The notes under the pieces: model-generated
The model's input: the letters and a program-made list of their open reading frames with translations, nothing else
Told to the model about the DNA's origin: nothing
The model's database searches: none
Made by a program: the position numbers and the translations under genes
Assembly (NCBI GenBank): GCA_034521225.1
Contig: JAXHMR010000023.1
Location: 123,466 to 187,465 of the forward strand
Origin: Woeseia sp034521225
Lineage (GTDB): Bacteria; Pseudomonadota; Gammaproteobacteria; Steroidobacterales; Woeseiaceae
Direction of reading: 5' to 3'
Length of the DNA: 64,000 bases
Part shown: positions 1 through 9,947 of the stretch, in pieces
Numbering within the stretch: the first letter of the stretch is position 1
Layout of the letters: the number at the start of each line of letters is the position of its first letter

Positions 1-1
1 G

Positions 2-1076
2 ATTGCTTCGCCGAACAATCTCGATGGATTCTTCGGCAGTAATTTCGGTTCGCCGCTCGAAAATGCCTATTTCGACGGCACCTTCGACGTGGACACAACC
101 CAGGTTGCAGCCTTTGCTGAGTTCAGCTACGAGTTTGGTGATTTCGAGCTGCTCGCTGGTGGACGCTTGTTCGACTATGAACAGGACGTACTCATCCGTT
201 GGCAGGGATGGGTTGAATTTAGTGACGACCTGTTGGATGAGACCACGAGCAAATCCGGTTTCAATCCGAAACTCGAACTGCTTTATCGTCCGACCGACGA
301 GTCAATCTACTATGCCGCCAGGCCGCCAAGGCTTCCGTGTGGGCAGCGTGCAGCAATTCATCAATCCAACATTCTGCGCGTCGGAGCTTGCCAACCTGGG
401 GATCGACGGCGTGCCGACGACGATCGATGGCGATTCTCTGTGGAATTACGAGATCGGTACGAAGCAGACGCTGTTCGGTGGCTCGACGACCGCCAACATC
501 AGCGTTTATCAAATGGATTGGGAAGACGCGCGGACGCAGACATTTTTAAACTGCGGCTGGATTGTCGAATTTTCGCTCCTCGATATCGTCAGCCGGGGCG
601 TCGAACTTGAGATCGTCTCGCAGCTGAGTGAGTACCTGGATCTTACCTTTGCCGCGGGCTACAACGACTCGGAGGTAGACGGCGATCTGGCGCCCTCGGC
701 TCCGCCGATTGCAGCGGACGGTGACCGGACGCCTTTTGCGCCCGAGTGGACGGTCAATGCCGGGATAAGGTACCAGCGGGACAATGCTTTCAACGACCTC
801 AACTGGCATATCCGGGGCGACATTTCCTACGTCAGCAGCCAGTTCAACGAGCTCGGGACCGAGCAGCTGGAGCGTATCGAGCTTCCGAGCAGTACCGTTC
901 TGAACCTGTATTCAGGGCTCACAGGCGATAATTGGGAGCTCGGGATTTTCATTCGCAATCTTACGGATGAGCGCATTGTCATGGGTGCGGACACAGACCG
1001 GGTTCGGCCCGCCCAGCTTACGATTGGCCGGCCCAGAAACTTCGGAGTGCAGCTCACGTACCGGGTCGCCGACTAG
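2..1076 (+). CDS. TonB-dependent outer membrane receptor, C-terminal part (5' cut by window edge, frameshifted)
   Basis: This is the beta-barrel portion of a TonB-dependent receptor, which imports siderophores, vitamins or glycans across the outer membrane using TonB energy. The reading frame is open from the first bases (frame 2: ...FAEFSYEFGDFELLAGGR..., then LYRPTDESIYYAA) and continues in frame 3 from about position 318 (GFRVGSVQQF...). The family's conserved 'YYA..KGFRVG' stretch straddles the switch, so a single-base indel near 316-330 is likely. The C-terminal barrel strands (WELGIFIRNLTDERI, then FGVQLTYRVAD) follow the family pattern of a late NLTD turn and a final aromatic-rich strand. 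The plug domain and signal peptide lie outside the window, so the substrate cannot be inferred. The next gene, an MFS transporter, starts 55 bp downstream and may belong to the same uptake locus. Confidence 0.85.
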   Translation, partial: LLRRTISMDSSAVISVRRSKMPISTAPSTWTQPRLQPLLSSATSLVISSCSLVDACSTMNRTYSSVGRDGLNLVTTCWMRPRANPVSIRNSNCFIVRPTSQSTMPPGRQGFRVGSVQQFINPTFCASELANLGIDGVPTTIDGDSLWNYEIGTKQTLFGGSTTANISVYQMDWEDARTQTFLNCGWIVEFSLLDIVSRGVELEIVSQLSEYLDLTFAAGYNDSEVDGDLAPSAPPIAADGDRTPFAPEWTVNAGIRYQRDNAFNDLNWHIRGDISYVSSQFNELGTEQLERIELPSSTVLNLYSGLTGDNWELGIFIRNLTDERIVMGADTDRVRPAQLTIGRPRNFGVQLTYRVAD

Positions 1077-1130
1077 CGGGCATGCGTCGACTGCGAGACG
1101 TCGAATGAAGGCGACGAGGGGCCCGATCTC

Positions 1131-2393
1131 GTGAAGAGATCGGGAACCGACCGGAAATGGCTCTATATGCTGAGCCTGATCGTGGCCGGGGACAGCATTT
1201 ACCTGCTGCCCTATATGCGCAAGAGCTTTCAGACCAGTATGCAGGAGGTCTTCGATGTGACCTTCACGCAGCTGGGTGTTATGAATGCGATGTTTGGCGT
1301 GTTGGCGATTACTGCCTATTTCGCCGGAGGCTGGTTGTCTGACAGGGTCGCGACCCGACGACTGCTAGCCGGGTCGTTGTTTGCCACCGGCCTTGGCGGA
1401 TATTACATGGCCACGATACCCGGTTTCCCGATGCTGCTCGCGCTGCATGCGTTCTGGGGAGTAACGTCCATCCTGACGTTCTGGGCAGCGCTGATCAAGG
1501 CCGCCAGGCTTTGGGGCGGGGCCGACGACCAGGGCAAGACCTTCGGGATTCTCGACGGTGGCAGGGGGCTGGTCGGCGCGATTATGCTGTCGCTGGCCGC
1601 CTGGGTTTTCTCTCGCTTCGCGCTGGTCGGCGAGGGACTGATAGCCGTCATCCTGCTTTATTCCACGGCTTCGATTGTGGCCGGCTTCCTAGTGCTCGCT
1701 TTCATACCCGCGGATCCGGCGCGCACCGCCGACGAGTGTGCAACAGTCTATAAAGCATCTCCCGGCCACCTGCAGCTTGTAATCCGGATGCCGGCGATCT
1801 GGCTGCAGGCACTGATCATCCTCCTTGCGTACTGGCTGTATGTCGGAACGTTCGAATTTGCAACTTTCGGCGAGCGCGCTTTTGAGAAGGACAAGGTATT
1901 CGGTGCTCAGCTGAGCGCCTTCCGCGAATGGTTGCGGCCGATCTCGGCAATTGCGGCGGGCTTTATTGCCGACCGCATTCGGCCGACCCGCGCGGTCGGA
2001 TTCTCTTTCATGGTTGCTACGGCAGGTTATGCGGCGCTCGCGGTTTTGCCCGGTAAGGCGGATTGGTTGTGGTTGCTCTGGATTCAGATCGCTGCGGTCG
2101 CGATAGCCGTCTTTGCCTTGCGTGGGATCTATTTCGCGCTGCTCGAGGAGAGCCGCGTTCCGCTCGCAGTAACCGGGACAGCGGTAGGACTGATCTCGAC
2201 AATCGGCTACACGCCCGACATTTTCGCTTATCCCCTGGCGGGCTGGTTCGTGGATACCTTTGGGGCAGCGTCCGGCTACCGGCACTATTTCACCATTCTC
2301 GCGGTCGCGGGCGCTGTTGGCCTGTTTGCAACGCTCGTACTCGCCTCCTGTAATCGGGGTTTGCAGCGCAGGGCCCGGAAGAGCGAAGATTAG
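1131..2393 (+). CDS. MFS transporter, about 12 TM segments
   Basis: This is a 420-aa major facilitator superfamily permease of the inner membrane. It has about twelve hydrophobic segments and the signature loop between TM2 and TM3 (GGWLSDRVATRRLL, about residues 67-80). A GTG start at 1131 fits the N-terminus, where a short basic stretch precedes TM1. The sequence around TM1 (GDSIYLLPYMRKSF) recalls the uncharacterised YihN-type and organophosphate/sugar-acid MFS branch, but the substrate cannot be read from sequence. It lies 55 bp after the TonB-dependent receptor gene, so the pair may take one nutrient from outside to cytoplasm; this is inference from proximity. No frameshift is seen. Confidence 0.85.
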   Translation: MKRSGTDRKWLYMLSLIVAGDSIYLLPYMRKSFQTSMQEVFDVTFTQLGVMNAMFGVLAITAYFAGGWLSDRVATRRLLAGSLFATGLGGYYMATIPGFPMLLALHAFWGVTSILTFWAALIKAARLWGGADDQGKTFGILDGGRGLVGAIMLSLAAWVFSRFALVGEGLIAVILLYSTASIVAGFLVLAFIPADPARTADECATVYKASPGHLQLVIRMPAIWLQALIILLAYWLYVGTFEFATFGERAFEKDKVFGAQLSAFREWLRPISAIAAGFIADRIRPTRAVGFSFMVATAGYAALAVLPGKADWLWLLWIQIAAVAIAVFALRGIYFALLEESRVPLAVTGTAVGLISTIGYTPDIFAYPLAGWFVDTFGAASGYRHYFTILAVAGAVGLFATLVLASCNRGLQRRARKSED

Positions 2394-2926
2394 GCCCGGG
2401 TGAGGGCCAGATTGATCGTGCTGGCTATCTGAATCGAATCCACGTTCGTGCTGTCGGAACAGTGCCAAGCAGACCCCCGCTGCGAAATGACAACAGATGC
2501 CCTGCGAAGCCCTTTTTCATTTAAATAGCCGCCGCCAGCACAATCCATAATTGGCGAATTCCGGCAACAGCCGAGAATAGCGATTTCGCCAAACTTTCAC
2601 CGCTCGACCTAGAAGAGCCATTGAGCTTTATGGCGTCACTATTGAGGCAGTCAAATCAGTGCATGAGCCTATCGGCAAGCCCAGGATCTTCCCGACGGCG
2701 CAAAAGCAGAGATCAAAGCTTACAAGATGAATGTCGCCTTCTGTTGGCCGGCTCCGGGAGTTCAGCGAGATTCAGCTACAATGACAATTGATGACCCATA
2801 CCTGACGTTTTTTTACGACCGGGTTTCTGCGTAGATCACGCTGCTGATTGCTGGCAATACAGGTTCGCTGGCATTTGCCTGTCTGCGCCGGATAGCAAAT
2901 TCACTGCTTTTTCATACCCTGTTTCC
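2394..2926. other. Intergenic stretch, no supported gene
   Basis: This 533-bp region is less GC-rich than most of the window. It contains only short open frames; one could encode about 45 residues ending at 2833 but has no recognisable family, and another near 2620-2730 looks like a decayed coding remnant. There is no convincing terminator, promoter or repeat. It separates the MFS gene from the Kelch-like gene and may hold debris from past insertions. Confidence 0.5.
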
Positions 2927-4192
2927 ATGAAGACGAATCCGACGACCTCGGTAGCGCCGGATTGGGTAGAAGCGATGGACCCGTTTCGTTGGTATCGGAT
3001 CTCTGGCGACGATCCGCATCTGGATCTCCCCGCTACGCCGCGCGGCACCCGCTATTTAAGAGACAACGATCCTGCGTGCGACCCGGCACTCAATCCTGCG
3101 ATAAGCTATAAAGAGCGAGTCCGCAGGCTGGTTGGTCGCGAATGGATCGCACCTTGGCGCGGTCAGGCAGGCTTCTCGTCGATTACCGAAGCTTGGAATG
3201 GTGCCATATATGCGTCCGGCTTCGGGCGCTCCGGTTCGATGATCATCTTTGGTGGCGGTCACAACGACTATTTCGGTTCTGATGTGCACGCCTTCGACCT
3301 TGCACATCGTGAATGGCGGCGACTAACTACTGGCTTTGTTTCGGGTCAGCCTGAAGAGTACGGTCAGGGTGCGGAGTATCCCGATGCCGTGTACCCCGAT
3401 GGTTCACCATTACCGCCGCATACTTATGACTATTTGCAGTACGACGAAGCGAGAAATAATCTCATCTTGATTAAGGGTCAAACGGAACTTGGTCCAAACG
3501 TCCAGGCTGCGTCCATCCCGCACATGTTTGATCTGGACGAGCTTCAGTGGCGCCACGGACCGAGACATGCGGCAGCAATTCTCAATTCGGGCGGTTTCAC
3601 AACATGGGATGCAGGGCGTCGCCTGATCTGGGGTCACTCCGGGGATGATGGTGGCGGCAACGCTTTTGTCGCATATAGTCCCGACGGTATAAATTCCGAT
3701 GGCTCCGTCGGAAGGTGGAGGGAGTATCATCCGAGCAAATTGCCGGGCGAGGCCAACCATAATGCGATGCAGATTCACCCAATCGCTGACGTGATCCTGT
3801 TTTCACTCCATGCGAGGGACTTGATTGGGTCTATCGACCCGCGTAATCCCGCAGATCCCATTTCTCCTGTCCAATCCATTGGAAATAAGCCGACTATTCA
3901 CGAGTATGCCGCGCTGGAATACGCACCAGGACATGGATCACTCGTCTATTACTCTGCGGTTGATGGCGCTAACGCCTACGCTATCGATTGGAATGGCGAG
4001 GCGCGGTGGCGGATCCTGACCTCACCAGCCAGCCTGAACCCTGTTGTCGACGCGGCATCCCAATCATCTTATCGCGTCAACCAGGCTCATACATTCGGGC
4101 GATTCCGGATCGCTCACTTCGAAGACTTCGACGTGGCGATACTCGTGCGTCACGTAGATTCGCCCGTTTACGCGATGCTGCTCTCAAAGTGA
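2927..4192 (+). CDS. Kelch/galactose-oxidase-like beta-propeller protein
   Basis: A 421-aa protein with no obvious signal peptide or membrane segment. The central part contains a Kelch-type signature (SMIIFGGGHNDYFG followed by VHAFDLAHREW, about residues 103-130) in which a glycine pair precedes a beta strand and a Y..D pair ends the blade. Further blade-like strands follow (LIWGHSGDDGGGNAF; ILFSLHARDLIG; LVYYSAVDGANAYAIDW). This is the layout of a Kelch beta-propeller, a binding scaffold; no catalytic residues of galactose oxidase can be assigned. The gene stands alone, with a 530-bp gap before it and about 200 bp after. Its base composition is visibly lower in GC and its codon use differs from the housekeeping genes, which suggests horizontal acquisition. 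Its function is unknown. Confidence 0.6.
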   Translation: MKTNPTTSVAPDWVEAMDPFRWYRISGDDPHLDLPATPRGTRYLRDNDPACDPALNPAISYKERVRRLVGREWIAPWRGQAGFSSITEAWNGAIYASGFGRSGSMIIFGGGHNDYFGSDVHAFDLAHREWRRLTTGFVSGQPEEYGQGAEYPDAVYPDGSPLPPHTYDYLQYDEARNNLILIKGQTELGPNVQAASIPHMFDLDELQWRHGPRHAAAILNSGGFTTWDAGRRLIWGHSGDDGGGNAFVAYSPDGINSDGSVGRWREYHPSKLPGEANHNAMQIHPIADVILFSLHARDLIGSIDPRNPADPISPVQSIGNKPTIHEYAALEYAPGHGSLVYYSAVDGANAYAIDWNGEARWRILTSPASLNPVVDAASQSSYRVNQAHTFGRFRIAHFEDFDVAILVRHVDSPVYAMLLSK

Positions 4193-4397
4193 AGATATCA
4201 TTTATCTATCTGGTTCAGCGGTGCTTGAAAGTCGCGCGGAAATGACGGCTATTGGCGGGCTGCGCCGACCTGGCCAACCAGCTCTTCGCCCTCGACCGTC
4301 CGCTACTATGCGGAAGCGGCCGTTTCAAGACGAAAATCTGGCACAACCCGCAAGCTCAAGCACCAGCGACCAATACGCATAGCAACCCAAGCAACGA

Positions 4398-6887
4398 CTA
4401 AACCGCCCTCAGCACCTCGACCGGCGGCGCATTAATCGCACTTCGTGCGGCGATGTAGCCACTGAGGCAGACCAACGCCACGCCGCCGCCTAGGCCGGAC
4501 AACCACAGCATCGGGTTAAACGTGAACGGCAGGTCGAATAATTGTTTGGCAATGACGGCCGCCAGAATGGACGCGCCGGCGGCGGCCAGCAGGCCGGCGG
4601 CAAAGCCAAGTGCCGCGAATTCCGTCAGTACGCCGGAGAGCACCGTGCGTCGACGTACGCCGAGCGCGCGCAGCATGGCGCTTTCGAAGCGACGCTCGTC
4701 GATGGTCGACTGGACCGCCGCGAACAGGACGGCGATGCCGGCGGCGAGTGTGAAGATGAAGACTGCCTGCACGGCAAGACTTGCCTTGTCGATGATGCCC
4801 TTGACCTGCTCGAGGATGACATCGAGATCGATGACGGAAACCGTCGGATGCGCTCGCACCAGGTCGAGCAGCACAGCACTTTGCTCCTCCTCAATCTTGA
4901 GGCTCGCAACATAGGTTCTCGGGAACCCATCGAGCGCATTGGGCGACAGGACCATGAAAAAATTCGGCTGGAATGAATCCCAGTTGATGCGGCGGTAACT
5001 CGCCACCGTCACCTCAACTTCCTGGCCGGCCACGAAAAATACGAAACGGTCGCCGATTTCTGCACCCATGTCGCGCGCCGCTTTTTCCTCGACCGACACC
5101 AGTGGCGGCCCGTCGTAATCGGGCGGCCACCATTCACCGGACAGAAGTTCGTTACTCGAGCTGAGTTCGCTGGCCCACGTCAGGTTGGCCTCGCGGTTTG
5201 CCATCCAGTGGCCGTCCTCGGTCGGGTACTCGCGTTCCTTGACATCGACGCCGTTGAACGTGGTCATTCTTGCCCGCACCATCGGTACGAATTGCGGCGC
5301 ACTGATACCGGCTTCGTCGAATATACCGGCGATCGATTCGCGCTCGCTGGGCTGGATATTGATAAGAAAATGGTTCGGCGCATCCTCGTCGAGCGTCTGC
5401 TGCCAGCCGTCCAGCAGATCGGTGCGCACGAACGTCAGCAGCAGCAGCACAGTCAGGCCCAGCCCGAATGCAACGACCTGCACGGCGCTGTCCCGCCCGC
5501 GCCGCGACACATTGGCGAGTCCATAGCGCCATGCAATGCCGACACCGGCTCGCGAGCGCCCCATCAGCGCAACAAGACCACGGCCAACAGCATACAGCGC
5601 CGCGGAAACGACCAGCATGCCGCCCAGCACGATAACCAGCATCAGCGCGTCACCGATCGCGTAGTACAACAACAGGGCCACGGCCGAAAGTGCGGTCCCG
5701 GCCACGAACAGCCGCGATGGCGGCGGCGGCATCGCGTCATGGCGCAACACGCGCAACGGCGGCGTGTTGCGTAACTGGATAAGCGACGGCAGTGCAAAGC
5801 CGAGTAGCAAAATAAGCGCCGCGCCGCTGCCGAGGATGATTGGCCCGGCACCCGGTTCGGGCAGGTCGCTGGCAAACAGGTCGGCCAGCAAGGCGGTAAC
5901 AGCCTTTTCGACACCGAAGCCGACCGCGCTGCCGAGGAGCACACCAAAAATGCCCAACAGCAGCAGCTGCACGGCCGCGGTCGTAATGATGAAATTCTGC
6001 TGCGCACCGAGACTCTTCATCAACGCGACCGTGTCCATGCGGCGATGGGCGAAGCGGCGCGCCGACATGGCAATTGCCACCGCGCTCAGCAGCAGGCTGA
6101 TGACGGCGGTCAACGACAGGAAACGCTGCGCGCGGTCGGCCGCGTTGCCGGCGCGGTCACCGCTCTCGGCGCGGTCGCGCACACGCACCTGTTCTGGCAG
6201 GCCCGGCTCGACTTCGGCGTAATAGTCCGAAACGTCGCCTTCATTGCCGGCCACCAGCAGCGCGTATCGCACACGGCTGCCTTCATTGATCAGGCCACTG
6301 GCGGGAATATCCCTGATGTTGACCAGCACTGACGGTGCCAGCGATGCAAAGCCTATCGACTGGTCCGGACGGTACATGAGCACGGCATCGACGACGAGGT
6401 CCGACTCACCGATCGTCACCGTGTCACCAACGGAGATGCCGAGTCTCGCAAGCAACGCGCCGTCAGCCCAGACGGTCCCTGCCGCGGGTATCCGGTCTGT
6501 CTCTTGCTGCTCACCGAACAGTTCGTCAGCGATGCGTACCCGGCCACGCAGCGGATAACCGTCGCTGACGCCGAGTATTGTCGACAGAGCGCTGTTATCC
6601 CCTGAGAAGACGACACTCGGGAACAGTTGTGTTTCCGCTGTCTCCAGATTGTATTGCGCGGCCAGCTCGCGCCACTCGTCAGGGACAGGCTCCGGTGACC
6701 GCAGCCTGAGATCCGCCGCGAGCACCTCGTTCGCCTGGCGTGCGACTGCCTTGCCGATACGGTCGGTCAGGAAGCCAACGGCTGTCAACGCGCCAACCGC
6801 CAGCGCGACTGCTGCCAGCAGGACGATGACTTCGCCTGAACGCAGCTCGCGGCCAAAGCTTCTCAGTGCGTAAACAACAGCCTTCAT
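4398..6887 (-). CDS. ybbP: YbbP-like ABC transporter permease (FtsX/MacB type)
   Basis: This 829-aa inner membrane protein has the architecture of YbbP: an N-terminal TM segment (residues 18-40), a large periplasmic domain, then two FtsX-like four-TM bundles (one near residues 255-440, the second at the C-terminus). It is the permease partner of the ATPase YbbA encoded 21 bp upstream. Such type VII exporters use ATP for periplasmic mechanotransmission or lipid/lipoprotein handling rather than classical substrate import. The ybbA-ybbP pair divergent from tesA is the same arrangement as in Escherichia coli. The length is close to that of the family and no frameshift is seen. Confidence 0.9.
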   Translation of the reverse strand: MKAVVYALRSFGRELRSGEVIVLLAAVALAVGALTAVGFLTDRIGKAVARQANEVLAADLRLRSPEPVPDEWRELAAQYNLETAETQLFPSVVFSGDNSALSTILGVSDGYPLRGRVRIADELFGEQQETDRIPAAGTVWADGALLARLGISVGDTVTIGESDLVVDAVLMYRPDQSIGFASLAPSVLVNIRDIPASGLINEGSRVRYALLVAGNEGDVSDYYAEVEPGLPEQVRVRDRAESGDRAGNAADRAQRFLSLTAVISLLLSAVAIAMSARRFAHRRMDTVALMKSLGAQQNFIITTAAVQLLLLGIFGVLLGSAVGFGVEKAVTALLADLFASDLPEPGAGPIILGSGAALILLLGFALPSLIQLRNTPPLRVLRHDAMPPPPSRLFVAGTALSAVALLLYYAIGDALMLVIVLGGMLVVSAALYAVGRGLVALMGRSRAGVGIAWRYGLANVSRRGRDSAVQVVAFGLGLTVLLLLTFVRTDLLDGWQQTLDEDAPNHFLINIQPSERESIAGIFDEAGISAPQFVPMVRARMTTFNGVDVKEREYPTEDGHWMANREANLTWASELSSSNELLSGEWWPPDYDGPPLVSVEEKAARDMGAEIGDRFVFFVAGQEVEVTVASYRRINWDSFQPNFFMVLSPNALDGFPRTYVASLKIEEEQSAVLLDLVRAHPTVSVIDLDVILEQVKGIIDKASLAVQAVFIFTLAAGIAVLFAAVQSTIDERRFESAMLRALGVRRRTVLSGVLTEFAALGFAAGLLAAAGASILAAVIAKQLFDLPFTFNPMLWLSGLGGGVALVCLSGYIAARSAINAPPVEVLRAV

Positions 6888-6908
6888 GAGACGGTTCCGC
6901 GCACAGGA

Positions 6909-7619
6909 TCAGTGGTCGCGAACACGGGAGTCACTGACAAGCCGGCCGGCGTCGAGACTGATTTCGCGATCACAGCGCCCGGCGAGGGCTTTGTCGTGCG
7001 TGACCAGCACCAGCGTGGTCGAAGAATTGCGATTCAGCTCGAACATCAGCTCCATGACCTGGTCACCGGTGCGGGCATCGAGATTGCCGGTGGGCTCGTC
7101 GGCAAAGAGGACCGCGGGCTCGGTCGCGAAAGCCCGTGCGATGGCAACCCGCTGTTTCTCGCCGCCCGACAGCTGCGAAGGATAATGCCGGCGACGTTCG
7201 CTCAAACCCACCTTGCGCAGGATTTCGTTGGCCGTGTCACGCGGTGTGGCATTCCCGGCCAGCTCCAGCGGCAGCATGACGTTTTCGAGCGCGTTCAGCG
7301 ACGGCACAAGATGAAAAGACTGGAACACGAAGCCGACGCTTGCCGCACGCACCGCCGCCCGGCCGTCCTCGTCGAGACTGCCGAGATTGGCACCATCGAG
7401 CCAAACTTCACCGCTGGTTGGCACATCGAGACCGGCCAATAGTCCCAGCAACGTCGACTTGCCAGCCCCTGAGGCGCCGACGATGGCCACCGACTCCCCC
7501 TTGGCAATGCTGAAACTGACACTGTCGAGAATGGTCAGACTTCCTTCCGGGCTGGTAACCTGCTTACTGATATTATTGGCTTCCAGCACTGCGCTGGGGC
7601 CGGATGACTGATTCGACAT
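6909..7619 (-). CDS. ybbA: YbbA-like ABC transporter ATP-binding protein
   Basis: This 236-aa ATPase belongs to the LolD/MacB/FtsE group. It shows Walker A (GASGAGKST, about residues 50-58), the ABC signature (LSGGEKQRVAIARA), Walker B with the catalytic Glu (VLFADEPTGNLD) and the switch His (LVTHD). It should drive the YbbP permease encoded immediately downstream on the same strand. The ATG start at 7619 overlaps the ATG of the divergent tesA gene within a CATG palindrome, so the two promoters must lie inside each other's coding sequence or the mRNAs must be leaderless, unless a later start is used. No later in-frame Met precedes Walker A. Confidence 0.93.
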   Translation of the reverse strand: MSNQSSGPSAVLEANNISKQVTSPEGSLTILDSVSFSIAKGESVAIVGASGAGKSTLLGLLAGLDVPTSGEVWLDGANLGSLDEDGRAAVRAASVGFVFQSFHLVPSLNALENVMLPLELAGNATPRDTANEILRKVGLSERRRHYPSQLSGGEKQRVAIARAFATEPAVLFADEPTGNLDARTGDQVMELMFELNRNSSTTLVLVTHDKALAGRCDREISLDAGRLVSDSRVRDH

Positions 7620-8248
7620 GCGAAAATTTCTGACCTTGTTGCTGTTGCTGGCGTGGGTAAACGCGCCGGCGGTGGAAGTTCCATCGGTGCTGGTGTTCGG
7701 CGACAGCCTGAGCGCCGGCTATGGCATAGACGTTGACCAGTCCTGGCCGGCATTGTTGCAAACGCGGCTCCGAAAGGAAGGGTACGAGTATCGGGTCGTC
7801 AACGCCAGCATCAGCGGCGAGACGACCGAAGGCGGGGCACAGCGGATCCGTCGGGCACTCAAGCAGTTCACGCCGCGGCTCGTCGTCCTGGAACTGGGCG
7901 GCAACGACGCGGCTGCGCGGTTTTCCGCCAGAAAGGATGAGAAAGAACCTTGAGACGATCATACGGTGCAGCCGCGCGGCCGGGGCCCGGGTCGTGCTCC
8001 TTGGCATTCGCATCCCGACCAACTACGGCGCACGCTATACTGCAGCCTTCGAGCAGGTCTATCAGGACCTTGCCGAGGAGTATGAGCTGCCATGGATCGA
8101 GTTCTTCATGGACGGCGTCGCGCAGAACGAAAACCTGATGCAGAGCGATGGGATTCATCCGAATGCCGAGGCCCAGACGCTACTGCTGGACAACGCCTGG
8201 CCGGTCATCGAACAGGCACTCGGCATGCAACACGCGGATAACAGCTAA
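7618..8248 (+). CDS. tesA: Arylesterase / acyl-CoA thioesterase I, TesA (frameshifted)
   Basis: TesA is a periplasmic SGNH-family lipase/thioesterase that hydrolyses acyl-CoA and aryl esters. A signal peptide (basic MRK, then a leucine run) is followed by the block I nucleophile motif VFGDSLSAGYG. Later come block III GGND and the catalytic Asp/His motif SDGIHPNAEAQ. The frame starts at 7618 (frame 1) and shifts to frame 2 near 7908-7913: the family's GGND.LRGFPPERM stretch is completed only by dropping one base from the GCGGCTG run. The second half ends at 8248. An assembly indel is more likely than a real pseudogene because both halves are conserved. It is divergent from ybbA, as in E. coli, and 14 bp upstream of fadD. 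Confidence 0.88.
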
Positions 8249-8262
8249 GGATAAAAAAATAA

Positions 8263-9940
8263 GTGGATAAACCCTGGCTCGCGTCATACCCGGCAGATAT
8301 CCCGGAAAAACTCCCGGTACCCCCGTACAAATCCGTGCTCGACATGATCGAGCAGAGCTTCAGGACGTACGCGGACCGGCCAGCCTATACCAACATGGGC
8401 ACGACCCTGACGTTCGCAGACCTCGACGGGAAGTCGAAGGCGTTTGCTGCTTACCTGCAGAAGAAACTCGGACTGCTGAAGGGCCAGCGTGTCGCGATCA
8501 TGCTGCCGAACGTGCTGCAGTATCCGGTTGCCCTGTGCGGCATATTTCGCGCGGGACTTGTCGTCGTCAATGTCAATCCGCTGTATACGGCGCGCGAGCT
8601 GCGGCATCAGCTGAGAGATTCCGGCGCGCGCTGCATAGTCATTCTTGACAACTTTGCGCATGTGCTCGAGGAAGTGATTGAGGACACCGACGTCGAGCAT
8701 GTCGTCAGCAACCAGGGTTGGCGATCTGCTGTCGTTTCCGAAAGGCGCGATCGTCAATTTCGTCCTGAAGCATGTAAAGCGCGTAGTGCCACCTTACAAG
8801 CTGGCACACGCTGTGCCGTTGGGGAAAGCGCTCTCCGCCGGCGCGAAACTCGAGCTTGCGCCAGCGCAGCTCGGGTTCGCCGATATCGCGTTCCTGCAGT
8901 ACACCGGCGGCACGACCGGGCTGTCGAAAGGTGCAATGCTGAGCCATCGCAACATGGTGTACAACGTGCACCAGTCCAGGGCATGGCAGGGTGGAATATT
9001 CGACGGCGAGGAACGCCTGATCGTCATTACGGCGCTGCCGCTTTATCACATATTCTCGCTGCAGAGTAATTGCCTCGGCATGATGATCGAGGGTGGCGAG
9101 AGCGTGCTGATCACGAACCCGAGGGACATGCCGGCCTTCGTCAAGGAGCTGGCAAAACACCGCTTCAACTACATCACCGGGGTCAATACGCTGTTCGCCG
9201 GACTCCTCAATACGCCGGGATTCGACAAGCTCGACTTCAGCGGCCTGAAACTTACGATCGGCGGCGGCATGGCGGTACAGGAAGCGGTTTCACGCCGCTG
9301 GCAGCAAGTGACGGGCCGCCCCATCGTTCAGGCCTATGGCCTGACTGAAACCTCGCCCGCCGCCATCATTAATCCGCTCGATTCGAAGGAATTCAACGGC
9401 TCGATCGGGCTGCCTATCTCATCCACCGACGTCACGATTCGCGACGACGACGGCAATATCCTGCCGGCCGGCGAGATCGGCGAAATTTGCGTGCGCGGCC
9501 CGCAGGTCATGGAGGGCTACTGGCACCAACCGGGCGAAACGGCAAAGGTCATGTTCCCCGGCGGCTGGCTCAGGACCGGTGACGTCGGGCGCATGGACGA
9601 AAAAGGGTTCGTCTATATCGAGGATCGCAAGAAAGACATGATTCTCGTGTCGGGGTTCAACGTGTACCCGAACGAAATCGAGAGCGTCGTCGTCGAACTC
9701 GACTGCGTGCTTGAAGCCGCCGCGATCGGCGTGCCCGACGAAAAATCAGGCGAGGTCGTCAAGCTGTTTGTTGTCCGCAAGAGTGAAACCCTGACCGAAG
9801 CACATATCATCGAGCATTGCCGCGAAAACCTGACTGCGTACAAGGTACCGAAGCAGGTCGAGTTCCGGGATGAGTTGCCGAAAACCAATGTCGGCAAGAT
9901 ATTGCGGCGTGCGTTGCGCGACGAGCCGCCGCGGGGGTAG
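8263..9940 (+). CDS. fadD: Long-chain fatty acid--CoA ligase (frameshifted)
   Basis: This enzyme activates fatty acids to acyl-CoA through an acyl-adenylate, feeding beta-oxidation or lipid synthesis. The N-terminal part (GTG start at 8263, WLASYPADIPEKLPVPPYKS) matches FadD. The AMP-binding P-loop motif YTGGTTGLSKGAM lies near 8899-8937, the A5 motif AYGLTETSP near 9333, and the C-terminal adenylation motifs GWLRTGDVG and DRKKDMILVSGFNVYPNEIE near 9565-9680. Frame 1 passes into frame 2 near 8702-8712 (EHVV...TRVGDLL), a single-base indel; combined length is about 559 aa, normal for FadD. It follows tesA by 14 bp and may be co-transcribed with it. A REP-like array begins 8 bp after the stop. 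Confidence 0.92.
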
Positions 9941-9947
9941 ACCGCAT

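Noticed and set aside
2620..2835. Short frames with protein-like stretches between the MFS and Kelch-like genes
   Set aside because: No family recognised, frames broken, no ribosome site; at most a decayed remnant.
4193..4397. Small ORF after the Kelch-like gene
   Set aside because: About 48 codons without recognisable domain or ribosome site; composition does not look coding.
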